From contig JAOAGV010000044.1 in the NCBI GenBank assembly GCA_026415575.1, positions 1 through 34,096 on the forward strand: a DNA stretch of 34,096 nt. Reading direction: 5' to 3'. Position 1 is the first letter of the stretch, and every line of letters begins with the position of its first letter. A program made the translations under genes and the position numbers. Below the pieces are notes generated by a model. That model ran no database searches. It saw nothing but the letters and a program-made list of their open reading frames with translations, and had not been told where the DNA came from. Source of the DNA: Candidatus Sumerlaeia bacterium. GTDB lineage: Bacteria > Sumerlaeota > Sumerlaeia > JADFCW01. Positions 22,982-31,225 of this stretch are shown here, piece after piece.

Positions 22982-23121
22982 TTTGGAGTGCGGCAGCCAT
23001 GCTACCGCTTTTCTAATCGTCCATTGTGAAAAGAAATGTTTGTTTTCCCGGAAAGGAATCCCGTTTGGCTGGTTTGAGTTCACCGTAAAGCAAATCGGCA
23101 GCACGGCTGCCGCACTCCAAA
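22982..23121. repeat. REP-like inverted pair
   Basis: Two 26-base arms (22982-23007 and 23096-23121) are inverted copies matching in 24 of 26 bases, separated by 88 bases. Each arm contains its own small hairpin; in the right arm it is perfect, CGGCAGC-acg-GCTGCCG. This two-level structure resembles REP/BIME elements mobilised by RAYT transposases. The remaining gap to 23526 shows no convincing gene. Confidence 0.55.
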
Positions 23122-23526
23122 AGCCAAGATAAACACATACCATGCTTGGACTCTTCGGTCTAAACTGCCTCACTGGATTGGCTTAGGCTCGGAGGGATCA
23201 TCTCATTTGTTCTCAAACCGGCGGCTCGTTGGCCGAATCTTGTGTTGTTTTGCTTTGCTGCCTTCGCGCTCTTGCGTGAAGTTCAAATTGCAAAACAGTC
23301 GGCAAGCGGCTTTTTTGTAAAGTTGATAACCTGCTTTTACTCAATCAATCAGCCTTCAATATCCAATGAATATTATCCAAATGATTCTTATCCAAGGTGT
23401 TTTTTTGTCTTGACGCTTGGGTGAATTTCAGAACGCAATTTCATAGAATTGGCGGGGAAATGCCGCTGACAATTCTTTTTTCCCCATTTTTATACGGCGG
23501 TAACCCCAAGAAAGGTGGTATCGCGC

Positions 23527-24063
23527 ATGGAAAACATTTTGGGAGTGCGAATTGCCGAGGCGCGCGAAAAACTCGGACTGACTCAGGACCAGTTCGGCGC
23601 CCGGTATGGTGTTTCCGGCCCGGCGATCTTCAAATTTGAAAAAGGCTATGTGAAACCTTCGCTGGACTTGTGGATGAAGATTGCCCGCGATTGCGACATT
23701 CCGGAAAAAAAGGCGGTCCTGCTATGGATTCGCGTCAAGCTGCCCAAGGAATATCAGTCCTATATTGACCTTTCGTCCGTTTCCGTCCAAGAACCCCCGG
23801 TCGGTTATGGCAAAGAGAAACGCCTTCCGTATGCGCGCATTGCCGACCCTCGTGAGATTCGCGAGCGGATTGCAACTGACCCCGCTGTCCCTGCAGGAAT
23901 GAAGGCGCTTTTCGCGGATGATGAGTTTTGGGGGCTTTACCGGCCAACGGGCCAGGAAATTGATCTCCTGATCGAGAAATTTGGTTCCTATCGGGCTGCC
24001 AAAGAGAGCTTGTTTCGCGACGCCATCCGCTTGATTCGCGAATTTGTGCGTAGCGAATACTGA
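23527..24063 (+). CDS. XRE-family helix-turn-helix transcriptional regulator
   Basis: This 178-aa protein begins with an XRE/Cro-type HTH at residues ~6-60: GVRIAEAREKLGLTQDQFGARYGVSGPAIFKFEKGYVKPSLDLWMKIA, with the usual LTQDQFG and GVSxxxIxKFEKG helices. After the DNA-binding part comes a ~100-residue region with no recognised domain, which may be a ligand or oligomerisation domain. The ATG at 23527 is chosen over an in-frame start at 23515 because AGGTGG lies 8 bases upstream. The gene stands alone, with long gaps on both sides, so its target cannot be read from context; the agmatinase genes lie downstream on the other strand. The neighbouring leader is AT-rich compared with the genome. 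Confidence 0.88.
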   Translation: MENILGVRIAEAREKLGLTQDQFGARYGVSGPAIFKFEKGYVKPSLDLWMKIARDCDIPEKKAVLLWIRVKLPKEYQSYIDLSSVSVQEPPVGYGKEKRLPYARIADPREIRERIATDPAVPAGMKALFADDEFWGLYRPTGQEIDLLIEKFGSYRAAKESLFRDAIRLIREFVRSEY

Positions 24064-24345
24064 CGGCAAACAACCCCGCCAACACCGGCCAATCGGCCGT
24101 CTCGGATTTTACAAATGCAAGGGCGGGTTCCACGCCGCGCGATTCGGGCTCCATGCCGACCGAATGGATCTTTGGACGCCGTGGAAGACTTTCCGCCACT
24201 GCGGAATAATATAAAGACTAGCGCGTTTCTGAATTGGGGTGGAATAGAAGAAAGACGGTGTGGTGCGATTCTTTCAATCCGAAATCTAACATTTAAAATT
24301 CCTAGTTTCTAAAAAACGGAACTCTTTGTTTGATAGAGCCGGAAC
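24064..24345. repeat. Convergent gap with repeat remnants
   Basis: Between the XRE gene and the convergent agmatinase gene. Positions about 24121-24140 (gggcgggttccacgccg...) resemble the repeat at 26191-26210, and 24274-24312 is an AT-rich tract like those at 4000 and 13646. No gene or clear terminator is seen. Confidence 0.35.
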
Positions 24346-25266
24346 CTACCGGTGTATCCGTCGAGTTTTTTCTGCCTTGCCTTGAGTTGCCCATCCGAGA
24401 GTTCGATAGAGCAGGCGCGCGGCGAGAAGGTCGGGTGCGACCAAGCCCGGCAACGGTGCCAGTTCGACCACGTCGAGGCCGATCACGCGCTTTCGCAAAG
24501 CGATGCGTTCGATAAGGTCTAGGGCGGGATAATAGAGCAGGCCACCCGGCTCGGGCGTGCCGGTCGAAGGCATGATGGAAGGATCGAGGGCATCGAGGTC
24601 GAACGTCAGATAGACATCGTCGGGCAACGTGTTCAGCGCGCGATCGAGAAGGGCCAAGGGGTTGCGGACGGCGAGCAGTTCGCGCGCTGTCAGCGCCGCA
24701 ACTTTTGCCCTTTTTGCCCGCGCAACTTCTTCCGGACTCCACGCCCGCACGCCCAGCTGGACCAACGGAAGTCCCCAGTCCAGAATGCGGGCCATCACAC
24801 AGGCGTGATTCCACGGCGTTCCTTCGTATTCCGACCGCAAATCGCGATGGGCATCGAATTGAACGACGCCGAATGGGCGACCGGAGCGGATCTGCAGTAG
24901 GGCCTTGATCAATCCCAGCGTGACCGTGTGCTCGCCTCCGAGAAGCACGACCAATTTGCCGGCGGCCGCCAAAGGCTCGCAGGCCTGCCGGATGTCTTCG
25001 ATCATGGCTTCGGGGCCGGCTGCGTTGGGTTGCAAGGCCGGACAGGTGTGAATGCCAACGCGATAGGTCTCGCGCTGCAAGTGTTCATCGTAGAGTTCGA
25101 CCTGATGGGAGGCGGCGATTAGGGCGGCGGGGCCGAACCGCGAGCCGGATTGGTAGGTTGTCGTGGCGTCATAGGGAACGGGCAGGATGCAGATGCGGGC
25201 GGTCCGGGGATTCGTAAATTCCGGCGGCGGGTCGAGAAACGGCGAAGTAGGTGTGAGCGAGTTCAT
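24346..25266 (-). CDS. speB: Agmatinase / arginase-family ureohydrolase
   Basis: This 306-aa Mn-dependent ureohydrolase probably converts agmatine to putrescine and urea in the cytoplasm. The binuclear metal site is intact: GGEHT with His113, DAHRD (138-142) and DLDALDP (223-229). PVPYDATTTYQSGSRFGP near the N-terminus is typical of agmatinase rather than arginase. The protein is of normal length for SpeB. The ATG at 25266 fits the family start, though no good ribosome site is visible; an upstream in-frame ATG at 25344 would add residues unlike the family. It lies 123 bases downstream of a pyruvoyl arginine decarboxylase in the same direction, the pair giving arginine to agmatine to putrescine. 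The C-terminal ~15 residues are basic and variable. Confidence 0.92.
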   Translation of the reverse strand: MNSLTPTSPFLDPPPEFTNPRTARICILPVPYDATTTYQSGSRFGPAALIAASHQVELYDEHLQRETYRVGIHTCPALQPNAAGPEAMIEDIRQACEPLAAAGKLVVLLGGEHTVTLGLIKALLQIRSGRPFGVVQFDAHRDLRSEYEGTPWNHACVMARILDWGLPLVQLGVRAWSPEEVARAKRAKVAALTARELLAVRNPLALLDRALNTLPDDVYLTFDLDALDPSIMPSTGTPEPGGLLYYPALDLIERIALRKRVIGLDVVELAPLPGLVAPDLLAARLLYRTLGWATQGKAEKTRRIHR

Positions 25267-25389
25267 GCGGGAAGTCCGACTATCTTTGAAAATGAAATGG
25301 CGTGTGTGTTGCGGAGTGAACCGTACACTGCTGCAACACAACATTTTCCTTGGTCAGGTGGTGCGGGCAATGCAAGGGTGTCTGCATGC

Positions 25390-25935
25390 CTACTTCACAA
25401 AGACCGCGGCGGCGATAACCGTAGTCCAGTCGCCGTTGCGGGCACCGCGCGCAGCCTGCACGATGTTCGATGTACGGACGATGTGGTGGGAAATCTTCCA
25501 CAGTTCCTTGCGCTCGTCATACGACTTGTCCGGATCAAACGGAACCCCGAGAATGGTGGCCAGCATGCTGGCGGCGAGGTCTTCGGCGTATTCGCCCGCC
25601 TCGTTGGCCGTCTGCCCAAAGCTATGGTGCTCGGAGATGTAGCCGTACTTGCTGGGGTCTTTGGGGATGGCCACGCCGGTGGCGGCGGCGATGAGACGGC
25701 CGGGTTCGTTGGTTTCATTGCGAGCCAGCACGCAGAACGTAATTTCGCCCGGATGGAGAAGCGAGATACCGTGCTCGCGGGTGATCACGCGGCAATAGGG
25801 CGGAAAAATGCTGGAGACCTGAACGAGATTGAACGGCGAGATGCCGGCGTTGCGCAAAGCCGCCTCAAAGCTGGTGAGTTTTTCACGCGCCACACCCAAA
25901 CCGCGCGTGAAAAACATTTTCGTAGGTATGAACAC
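25390..25935 (-). CDS. Pyruvoyl-dependent arginine decarboxylase (PvlArgDC)
   Basis: This 181-aa proenzyme should decarboxylate arginine to agmatine using a pyruvoyl cofactor made by self-cleavage. [11 protein letters not shown] (37-46) contains the Ser-Ser pair (41-42) at which the chain splits, generating pyruvate from the second Ser. [29 protein letters not shown] and [23 protein letters not shown] are the other conserved blocks of the archaeal and chlamydial enzymes. Start is GTG at 25935, with AAGGAG 9 bases upstream; the frame is open further upstream without a ribosome site. This enzyme type is typical of archaea, Chlamydiae and PVC relatives, in contrast to PLP-dependent SpeA. It precedes the agmatinase gene on the same strand, forming a polyamine pathway unit. 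Confidence 0.94.
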   Translation of the reverse strand: MFIPTKMFFTRGLGVAREKLTSFEAALRNAGISPFNLVQVSSIFPPYCRVITREHGISLLHPGEITFCVLARNETNEPGRLIAAATGVAIPKDPSKYGYISEHHSFGQTANEAGEYAEDLAASMLATILGVPFDPDKSYDERKELWKISHHIVRTSNIVQAARGARNGDWTTVIAAAVFVK

Positions 25936-26185
25936 CTTCGTTTTCTCCTTGAAAAAGAGATGGTCGCCAAGCCGGTGCGGGCGTAAATACACAACAACCA
26001 CTGAGGGGAGTTATAGAGCAAGCGGGGGGGTGTCAACAGGAAATTTCTCCTACAAAACTATGCACGTTCTTTTCACCTTATCGAAAGGGATGGTCTTGCG
26101 AAATTTAGCGGGTACATCAGCGAGAGCCGGAGAAAGACGGCGTTGGGGGAATGCGTTCCTCCACCTTGATTTACAATATGGGCCA

Positions 26186-26213
26186 CCATGGAGGGGCGGC
26201 TTCCACGCCGACC
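26186..26213. repeat. 28-bp dispersed repeat
   Basis: The reverse complement matches 10564-10591 in 26 of 28 bases, and a weaker relative lies near 24121. It is intergenic at every site. It may be part of a larger, diverged mobile repeat. Confidence 0.55.
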
Positions 26214-26382
26214 GCATCGCTTTAGGCTCTTTTTTGTCAAGAGCTCTCGCCTAATTGCGTAAATCGTGGCCAGAGATGCCCTAACCCCGGTGCACGTGCG
26301 GCCGCGTGGTTCGCTTCTCGATGGCGACGCCTTTTTGTTCTTGAAAGGGCGTGCTATGACAGGCCTCGACTAACGCTAGAGC

Positions 26383-26465
26383 GCCCTTTCAGGGCTTTAA
26401 AACCCGTGAGTGGAATGTTTCCCAGGGCGTTGCCCTGGGCTAAAATAGATGGCCCTTTCAGGGCC
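26383..26465. repeat. Cluster of short-loop palindromes
   Basis: Three hairpins with 3-base loops follow one another: GCCCT-ttc-AGGGC (26383-26395), CCCAGGGC-gtt-GCCCTGGG (26421-26439) and GGCCCT-ttc-AGGGCC (26451-26465). An inverted cttgaaagggcg at ~26340 belongs to the same word family. This looks like a dispersed palindromic element, not a terminator, since no T tracts follow. Confidence 0.6.
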
Positions 26466-26575
26466 GCCGCTTGTGGGCCACATCGGACTTGGTAGATAGC
26501 GGCATTGGCCCTTCTAGGGGGAAAAACTGCCCGCAGCGTGAAATAGCAATACCTGCTTCATATGCCCCTGTGCGT

Positions 26576-26682
26576 ATTGTTTTGAACTCTTTCGTTTAAA
26601 CATCCGGCCAGTTTGCGAAGATTTTTTCTAACTTCTAACGTCTTGCCTCTGACCTCTTTAGTTGTGGCCGGAGGCCACGTTA
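26576..26682. repeat. Dispersed ~108-bp repeat, copy B
   Basis: Second copy of the element at 22871-22979, same orientation. Near its right end it carries GTGGCC-gga-GGCCAC, a 6-bp hairpin that is degraded in copy A. Confidence 0.55.
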
Positions 26683-26718
26683 GATGCTTTTGTCTAGAAA
26701 TGTTGTCTCTTTCGTTTG

Positions 26719-26752
26719 GAGACTTTATGTAGATCAGGTAGAGACTTTATGT
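26719..26752. repeat. 12-bp direct repeats (GAGACTTTATGT)
   Basis: Two identical copies of GAGACTTTATGT start at 26719 and 26741, a 22-bp period, i.e. about two helical turns. This could be a transposon-end remnant or a protein-binding pair; no transposase gene is nearby. Confidence 0.5.
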
Positions 26753-27001
26753 GGACCATGGCAAGCCCGTTTCCCCCCAATGCACGCGCGCACGTATTCT
26801 TTGCCTCCGGATGTCGAGGCTTTTCTTCGGCCTGGAATGGGTCGCTGATATTTGGCTATTCGATTTTATGAATAACGGCGGCGGCACATTTTCGTCTTGC
26901 ACATCCGCCGGTTGGAGGAAATCGTTTGCAGTTGAAAATGATTGCACAAAGCGGCGCAGAGATCCGACGGCGACCGCTTTGCAAAGGAGCCATTCCCTTC
27001 A

Positions 27002-28036
27002 GTGAGCCGGCAGAACATCGCAGTTCTAATTGCGTTGTATGTTGCAGGCCTGTTTTTTTCGGCCGGTGTCGGGGCAAGCGCGTCGGCGCAACCGTTGGCG
27101 GCCATGTCCGGATCGAAGACAACCGGCGCCGACAGAGAGAAGGCACCGGCTCGCCGTCCGAGCGCGCCCGGCGCTCACAGTTTCACGCTGCGCGTCGGCG
27201 ATCTTGATCGCCGCTACTACGTCCATATTCCCATCGGCTACGATGCAAAAACCTCGTCGCCGATTGTTCTTGCGCTGCATGGAAAGGGCGAGACAGCCGC
27301 GGCGTTTATGCGCAACAGCGGATGGACTCGCAAGGCCAACGCCTCGGGATTCCTTGCGGTGTTTCCCGAAGCCCTGCCTCCCGATCCGGCCCGTGCGCCG
27401 CAATTTTTTGGCAATCCGCCGACGTGGAGCGACCGGCCGCCGCCCCCCGGCCGCCAGTCGGAAAGCGCCGATGACCTTGGGTTTCTTGCGGCAGTACTGG
27501 ACGAGGTTACGGCGATGTTCGGCGCCAACCCCAAGCGTATCTACGCGACGGGGTTTGCCGAAGGCGGCTCGATGGTGTTTCAGCTGGCCTTGGCCATGCC
27601 GGAGCGGATTGCGGCAATTGCCCCTGTAGCCGGATGTCTCTGGGCACAGCGACCGAAGTTGAAGAAGCCGGTTTCGATGATCTATATTGTCGGGGCAAGC
27701 GATCCGCTGATGCCGCTTTCCGGCGGGAGGGTACGGCTGCCGGGAGGGCGTGTTGAAACAAGGCCGCCCGTGAGTGACATGGTGCGGCAGTGGGCGGACT
27801 TGCTGGGCTGCCCGCCGCAGGCCAAGCCACTTCGCACGAGAGAAGGTGTTGCCGCCGTATCCTATGGCCCGGGCCGCGAGAACTCTGAAGTCGTCTTCTA
27901 CACCGTCAAGGAACTTGGCCACGTGTGGCCCGGAGGCCGAAGGGTGCTTTCCGAGCGTCTGGTGGGCAAGGCGAGCAACGTTCTCGATGCCAACGATGTG
28001 ATTTGGAACTTTTTTCTACAACATGTGCGTCAATAG
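27002..28036 (+). CDS. LpqC/PHB-depolymerase-type alpha/beta hydrolase, nucleophile position Ala
   Basis: This 344-aa secreted protein has the fold of LpqC-like esterases (feruloyl esterase/poly-3-hydroxybutyrate depolymerase group). A signal peptide (QNIAVLIALYVAGLFFSAGVGASASA) follows a GTG start at 27002, with AAGGAG 12 bases upstream; the frame is open to a TTG at 26942. Residues 70-100 contain the oxyanion region (YVHIPIGYD...IVLALHGKGET). The nucleophile elbow, normally GxSxGG, reads GFAEGG (184-189), with Ala186 (codon GCC) where the catalytic Ser should be. The acid VGASDP (Asp234) and LGHVWPGG (His307) are present. Unless another residue acts as nucleophile, it may be a catalytically inactive, binding-only or altered-chemistry protein. 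It precedes an MFS transporter by 67 bases and may share its transcript. Confidence 0.82.
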   Translation: MSRQNIAVLIALYVAGLFFSAGVGASASAQPLAAMSGSKTTGADREKAPARRPSAPGAHSFTLRVGDLDRRYYVHIPIGYDAKTSSPIVLALHGKGETAAAFMRNSGWTRKANASGFLAVFPEALPPDPARAPQFFGNPPTWSDRPPPPGRQSESADDLGFLAAVLDEVTAMFGANPKRIYATGFAEGGSMVFQLALAMPERIAAIAPVAGCLWAQRPKLKKPVSMIYIVGASDPLMPLSGGRVRLPGGRVETRPPVSDMVRQWADLLGCPPQAKPLRTREGVAAVSYGPGRENSEVVFYTVKELGHVWPGGRRVLSERLVGKASNVLDANDVIWNFFLQHVRQ

Positions 28037-28103
28037 TGGCGGGAGTTTTTGTTTTTTTTGTCCATAACGTCCTTTTCGTCCACAAAGTCCACGGAGCCAT
28101 GCC

Positions 28104-29315
28104 ATGCACATTTCTCCCGCTCCATCCGATGCTGCCTCCGATCTCAAACGAAATGCCTTCCGATTCGTCGTGCTGCTCGGCATTGTAAGCCTGTGTGCTG
28201 ACATGACGTATGAGGGTGCGCGAAGCATCACCGGGCCGTTTTTGCAAACCTTGGGAGCGAGCGCGATGGCCGTTGGCGTGGTCGCCGGATTCGGCGAATT
28301 GCTCGGCTACGGCCTTCGGATTGCTTCCGGCTATCTGACCGACCGCACGCAGCGCTATTGGACAATCGCATTCACGGGCTATGCGGTCAATCTGCTGGCC
28401 GTACCTTTGCTGGCACTGGCGGGCCGCTGGGAAGTGGCCGCATTGCTGATGATGTTCGAGCGGCTGGGCAAGGCCATTCGGGCACCGGCGCGCGACGCCA
28501 TGCTTTCGCATGCCACGCGGCAGACCGGACGCGGGATGGGTTTTGGCCTGCACGAAGCATTGGACCAGATTGGTGCCGTGGCGGGGCCGCTGATCGTTAC
28601 GCTGATTTTGTGGTCGGGCGGCAGCTATCGAATGGGTTTTGCGCTGCTTTTGTTTCCTGCGATTCTGGCGCTGGGGTTGCTGACGCGGGCCGCGATTCTT
28701 TATCCGCATTCGAGGGAATTTGAAACGAAGAAAATTACTCTGGAAGGAAAAGGATTTCCGCGCGTCTACTGGATGTATCTGGGTGCGGTGGCCTGCATTG
28801 CGGCCGGCTATGCCGATTTCCCCTTGATCGGCTATCATTTCAAAAAAATGGGGCTGGGAGCCGACCAGTGGATTGCCGTGGCGTATGCCGTGGGCAATGC
28901 CGTGGATGCACCGGCGGCGATTGTGTTTGGGCGGCTCTATGACAAGAAAGGACTGTCGGTGCTGATTTGGGCTGCGATGTTGTCGGCGGCATTTGCCCCG
29001 CTGGCGTTTTCTGGCAGCTTTGCGCTCTTGATGGCGGGAATGGTCCTGTGGGGGATCGGCATGGGGGCGCAGGAATCGGTCATGCGTGCGGCGATCGGCG
29101 AGATGGTGCCGCCCGAGCGGCGCGGGGCGGCCTATGGGATTTTCAACACCGGCTACGGTGTGGCGTGGTTTGTCGGCAGCGCGGCGATGGGCGGACTGTA
29201 CGATTGGTCGGTCACGGCGCTGATTGTCTTTTCGGTGGTGCTCCAGTTGGCGGCTGTGCCGGTATTGGTCGCAGTATGCCGACAGGCCGCCGCGCGCCCC
29301 AAGGACATGGTATAG
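28104..29315 (+). CDS. MFS transporter
   Basis: This 403-aa integral membrane protein of the major facilitator superfamily has about 12 hydrophobic segments. The loop motif GYLTDRTQRY (76-85) corresponds to MFS motif A between helices 2 and 3, and the half-repeat copy GRLYDKKGL follows in the second half. FGLHEALDQIGAVAGPL and ERRGAAYGIFNTGYGVAWFVGS are characteristic of a branch of uncharacterised bacterial MFS exporters. The substrate is unknown. The ATG at 28104 has CGGAG 7 bases upstream. The 67-bp gap after the hydrolase gene contains a T-rich stretch and short tcc-rich words but no hairpin, so co-transcription with the hydrolase is plausible. It is followed by a 196-bp convergent gap with no clear terminator. 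Confidence 0.92.
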   Translation: MHISPAPSDAASDLKRNAFRFVVLLGIVSLCADMTYEGARSITGPFLQTLGASAMAVGVVAGFGELLGYGLRIASGYLTDRTQRYWTIAFTGYAVNLLAVPLLALAGRWEVAALLMMFERLGKAIRAPARDAMLSHATRQTGRGMGFGLHEALDQIGAVAGPLIVTLILWSGGSYRMGFALLLFPAILALGLLTRAAILYPHSREFETKKITLEGKGFPRVYWMYLGAVACIAAGYADFPLIGYHFKKMGLGADQWIAVAYAVGNAVDAPAAIVFGRLYDKKGLSVLIWAAMLSAAFAPLAFSGSFALLMAGMVLWGIGMGAQESVMRAAIGEMVPPERRGAAYGIFNTGYGVAWFVGSAAMGGLYDWSVTALIVFSVVLQLAAVPVLVAVCRQAAARPKDMV

Positions 29316-29511
29316 ACCTTCCGGCAGAAATCGGGCTATCGGCGGCACGCAACAAGCGGGCGGGGGATTTGGCCGGAAAGAAAATAGTTTTTGGACAGGA
29401 TTTGCAGGATTTTCACGACAATGGCCCAGCAGCTGTCCAATTTCTGCACGCGGCACCGTCGGGTTGATTTTGGAAATACTTCTCCGCGGACGGCGCATGC
29501 TGAAGATTTGG

Positions 29512-30756
29512 TTAAAGCGAATACTGCGGAATTTTCATTGTCTCGCCGTCTCTTACCGCCGACAAATGCGCATAGTAGCCGGGGACGGTCATGTTCAGCG
29601 CGTCAATAACATCCACCGCCGGTTTTCTGCCCCGCAAAATCGCGTCAATAAAATCATCGCAGAGATAGCCGTGCGAGCCGCCGTGTCCGCCCGGTCGTAC
29701 GCCCGGCGGCAGCGCAGGCTTTTTCAGCTGCAAACCTTTGGCCAGTGCGTCCTTGAGCCGTTGCCGCCCCGTGGCGTCGCCCACAAATCCGTCCACGCGT
29801 CCGTTGTGGCCGTCATAGCCGGCATACTCGCCGCGAATTCGTCCGGCTTCGAGATATTCGCCCTGCGAGCCACAGATGATAATCCGGCACAGACCGCCTT
29901 CGCGGGTGCGGAACAGCCCGACCTCCGAGTTGAAGATGTTGCCGATGGCATTGGGCTTCCGCTGGCTTTTGTCGAACAGCGGCGTACCCAGACAGGTTAC
30001 TTCCACGAAGCTGTCGTGGGTTACGCCAACATAATAGGCCGTGGCATGGGTCGGATACCACATCGGCGCGCCGTTTTTTCGCCAGTCTTTGTAGGAGTCC
30101 AGCGGCGGGGTGCCTAGCACATGTGGATGGCAGTATTCTCCCTCGGCATAGACAATGTGTCCGAAGACGTTTGCGGCATAGAGTTTCTCCATCGCATACA
30201 GATCATCGTGGAAGACCGACGTTTCAAACATGGCATAGACCAAGCCCTTGTTCTTCCGGACACATTCGAGCAGGCGCTCGGCGTCTTCGATGTCGCCGCG
30301 AAAGGCGGGCACGGCCGTGGCCACATGTTTGCCGTGGTTGAGCACCTCGATACAATGGCGTGCGTGGGAGGGCGCGTCGGTTGCTACAAAGATAGCCTCG
30401 ATCTTGTCGTCCTTCACCATTTCTTCGAGCGAGGGGTACATCTTCGAGCACCCGACGGCCTTGGCCAGCGCGGCACAACGGTCGGGGAACAAATCGCTGA
30501 CCGCCACGACCTCGACATTCGGATGATTCTGAAAGTCGAACTGCGCCGAAAACTTGCACAACCCATAGCCGACCAGCCCGACACGGACCTTGCGGTCGCT
30601 GAACGGCTGCCACTTCCTCGATGGGTCGAAGTTCGTGCGGGTCTGATCAAACCCGGGGATGGTCTCCACGCCGGCTGTGTGCCCATCCAAGGCGGACAAG
30701 CCTGCAAACATCGTGGCGCTTCCCAACAAAGAACGACGGGTAAGTTTCGTTTGCAT
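29512..30756 (-). CDS. Tat-exported Gfo/Idh/MocA family oxidoreductase
   Basis: This 414-aa NAD(P)-dependent oxidoreductase carries a twin-arginine signal (LTRRSLLGSATMFAGLSAL, residues 5-23), so it should be exported folded with its cofactor. The Rossmann part starts at VRVGLVGYGLCKFS (57-70), followed by VEVVAVSDLFPDR and AIFVATDAPSHARHCIEVLNHGKHVATAVPA, which aligns with the EKP region although the usual Lys is Val-Pro here. YPTHATAYYVGVTHDSFVEVTCLG is typical of the PVC branch, related to the GH109-like proteins. The substrate is unknown, perhaps a sugar or sugar acid. AAAGGAG lies 8 bases before the ATG. The altered EKP-type lysine deserves structural comparison. No partner gene lies next to it. 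Confidence 0.9.
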   Translation of the reverse strand: MQTKLTRRSLLGSATMFAGLSALDGHTAGVETIPGFDQTRTNFDPSRKWQPFSDRKVRVGLVGYGLCKFSAQFDFQNHPNVEVVAVSDLFPDRCAALAKAVGCSKMYPSLEEMVKDDKIEAIFVATDAPSHARHCIEVLNHGKHVATAVPAFRGDIEDAERLLECVRKNKGLVYAMFETSVFHDDLYAMEKLYAANVFGHIVYAEGEYCHPHVLGTPPLDSYKDWRKNGAPMWYPTHATAYYVGVTHDSFVEVTCLGTPLFDKSQRKPNAIGNIFNSEVGLFRTREGGLCRIIICGSQGEYLEAGRIRGEYAGYDGHNGRVDGFVGDATGRQRLKDALAKGLQLKKPALPPGVRPGGHGGSHGYLCDDFIDAILRGRKPAVDVIDALNMTVPGYYAHLSAVRDGETMKIPQYSL

Positions 30757-31225
30757 GATCTCGGCTCCTTTCCTTGGCGCTATGTCGTGTTGGCTGGGCT
30801 TCTATTCGACCTTGATTTTGCGGCGTAACGTTGGGACACAACACGTTGATCTTCCAGCATCGAACAGAAGCCTATGGCGACATGCGCATTCCGGGTGCTT
30901 TTCGATTCGCAACGATCAGGACTCCGGCTCGGCGAACCAGAACACCATAATTTTTCAAATATTATAAATTCTGTCAAATTCCTTTTTCCTCATCAAAACG
31001 AATAGTCGTTTGTGACAGGATTCCCATGATAAAAGATATTCTATCCAACGCGGCTTTGTTTCAGCCGCCTTTTTCCGGAAATCGCCGGAGTATTCTTATC
31101 CTGAAAATTGTGTACAGCGCGACCGCGTTTGCTTTTTCGGCCAAAGCGTTTCTCTTTTACAGATTTTGCAAAAGTTTCGCGAGGAGGGAATATCTGCTAT
31201 CCGTGTGACATGAAGGAAAAGGGGG
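30757..31225. other. Non-coding gap between the Gfo/Idh/MocA gene and tRNA-Glu
   Basis: About 470 bases with no supported gene. Positions 30945-30980 are AT-rich, with a TTGACA on the minus strand at 30972-30977 but no acceptable -10 box at the right distance. A 60-codon open frame (31026-31208) was considered and rejected. No hairpin terminator is visible after tRNA-Glu. Confidence 0.5.

Larger units (their letters stand above)
25936..27001. other. Repeat-rich gene desert (about 1.07 kb)
   Basis: No gene is supported here. The block holds at least four repeat kinds, listed separately: the 28-base repeat at 26186, a cluster of short-loop palindromes at 26383-26465, copy B of the ~108-bp element at 26576-26682, and 12-base direct repeats at 26719-26752. 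The remaining sequence, including 26760-26980 before the hydrolase gene, has AAGGAG at 26984-26989 but otherwise no feature. Confidence 0.6.

Noticed and set aside
22955-23173. 72-codon minus-strand open frame
   Set aside because: Lies almost wholly inside the REP-like inverted pair, so the reading frame is a by-product of the repeat.
25936-27001. CRISPR array in the repeat-rich desert
   Set aside because: Repeats are of different kinds, palindromic and irregularly spaced; no constant repeat-spacer unit and no cas genes.
27906-29498. 530-codon minus-strand open frame
   Set aside because: Antisense to the MFS transporter; highly basic composition typical of GC-rich shadows.
31026-31208. 60-codon plus-strand open frame with AGGA upstream and a hydrophobic middle
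   Set aside because: The ribosome site is plausible, but the peptide has no recognised similarity, lies in an AT-rich gap and ends with no downstream partner. Kept out for lack of support.
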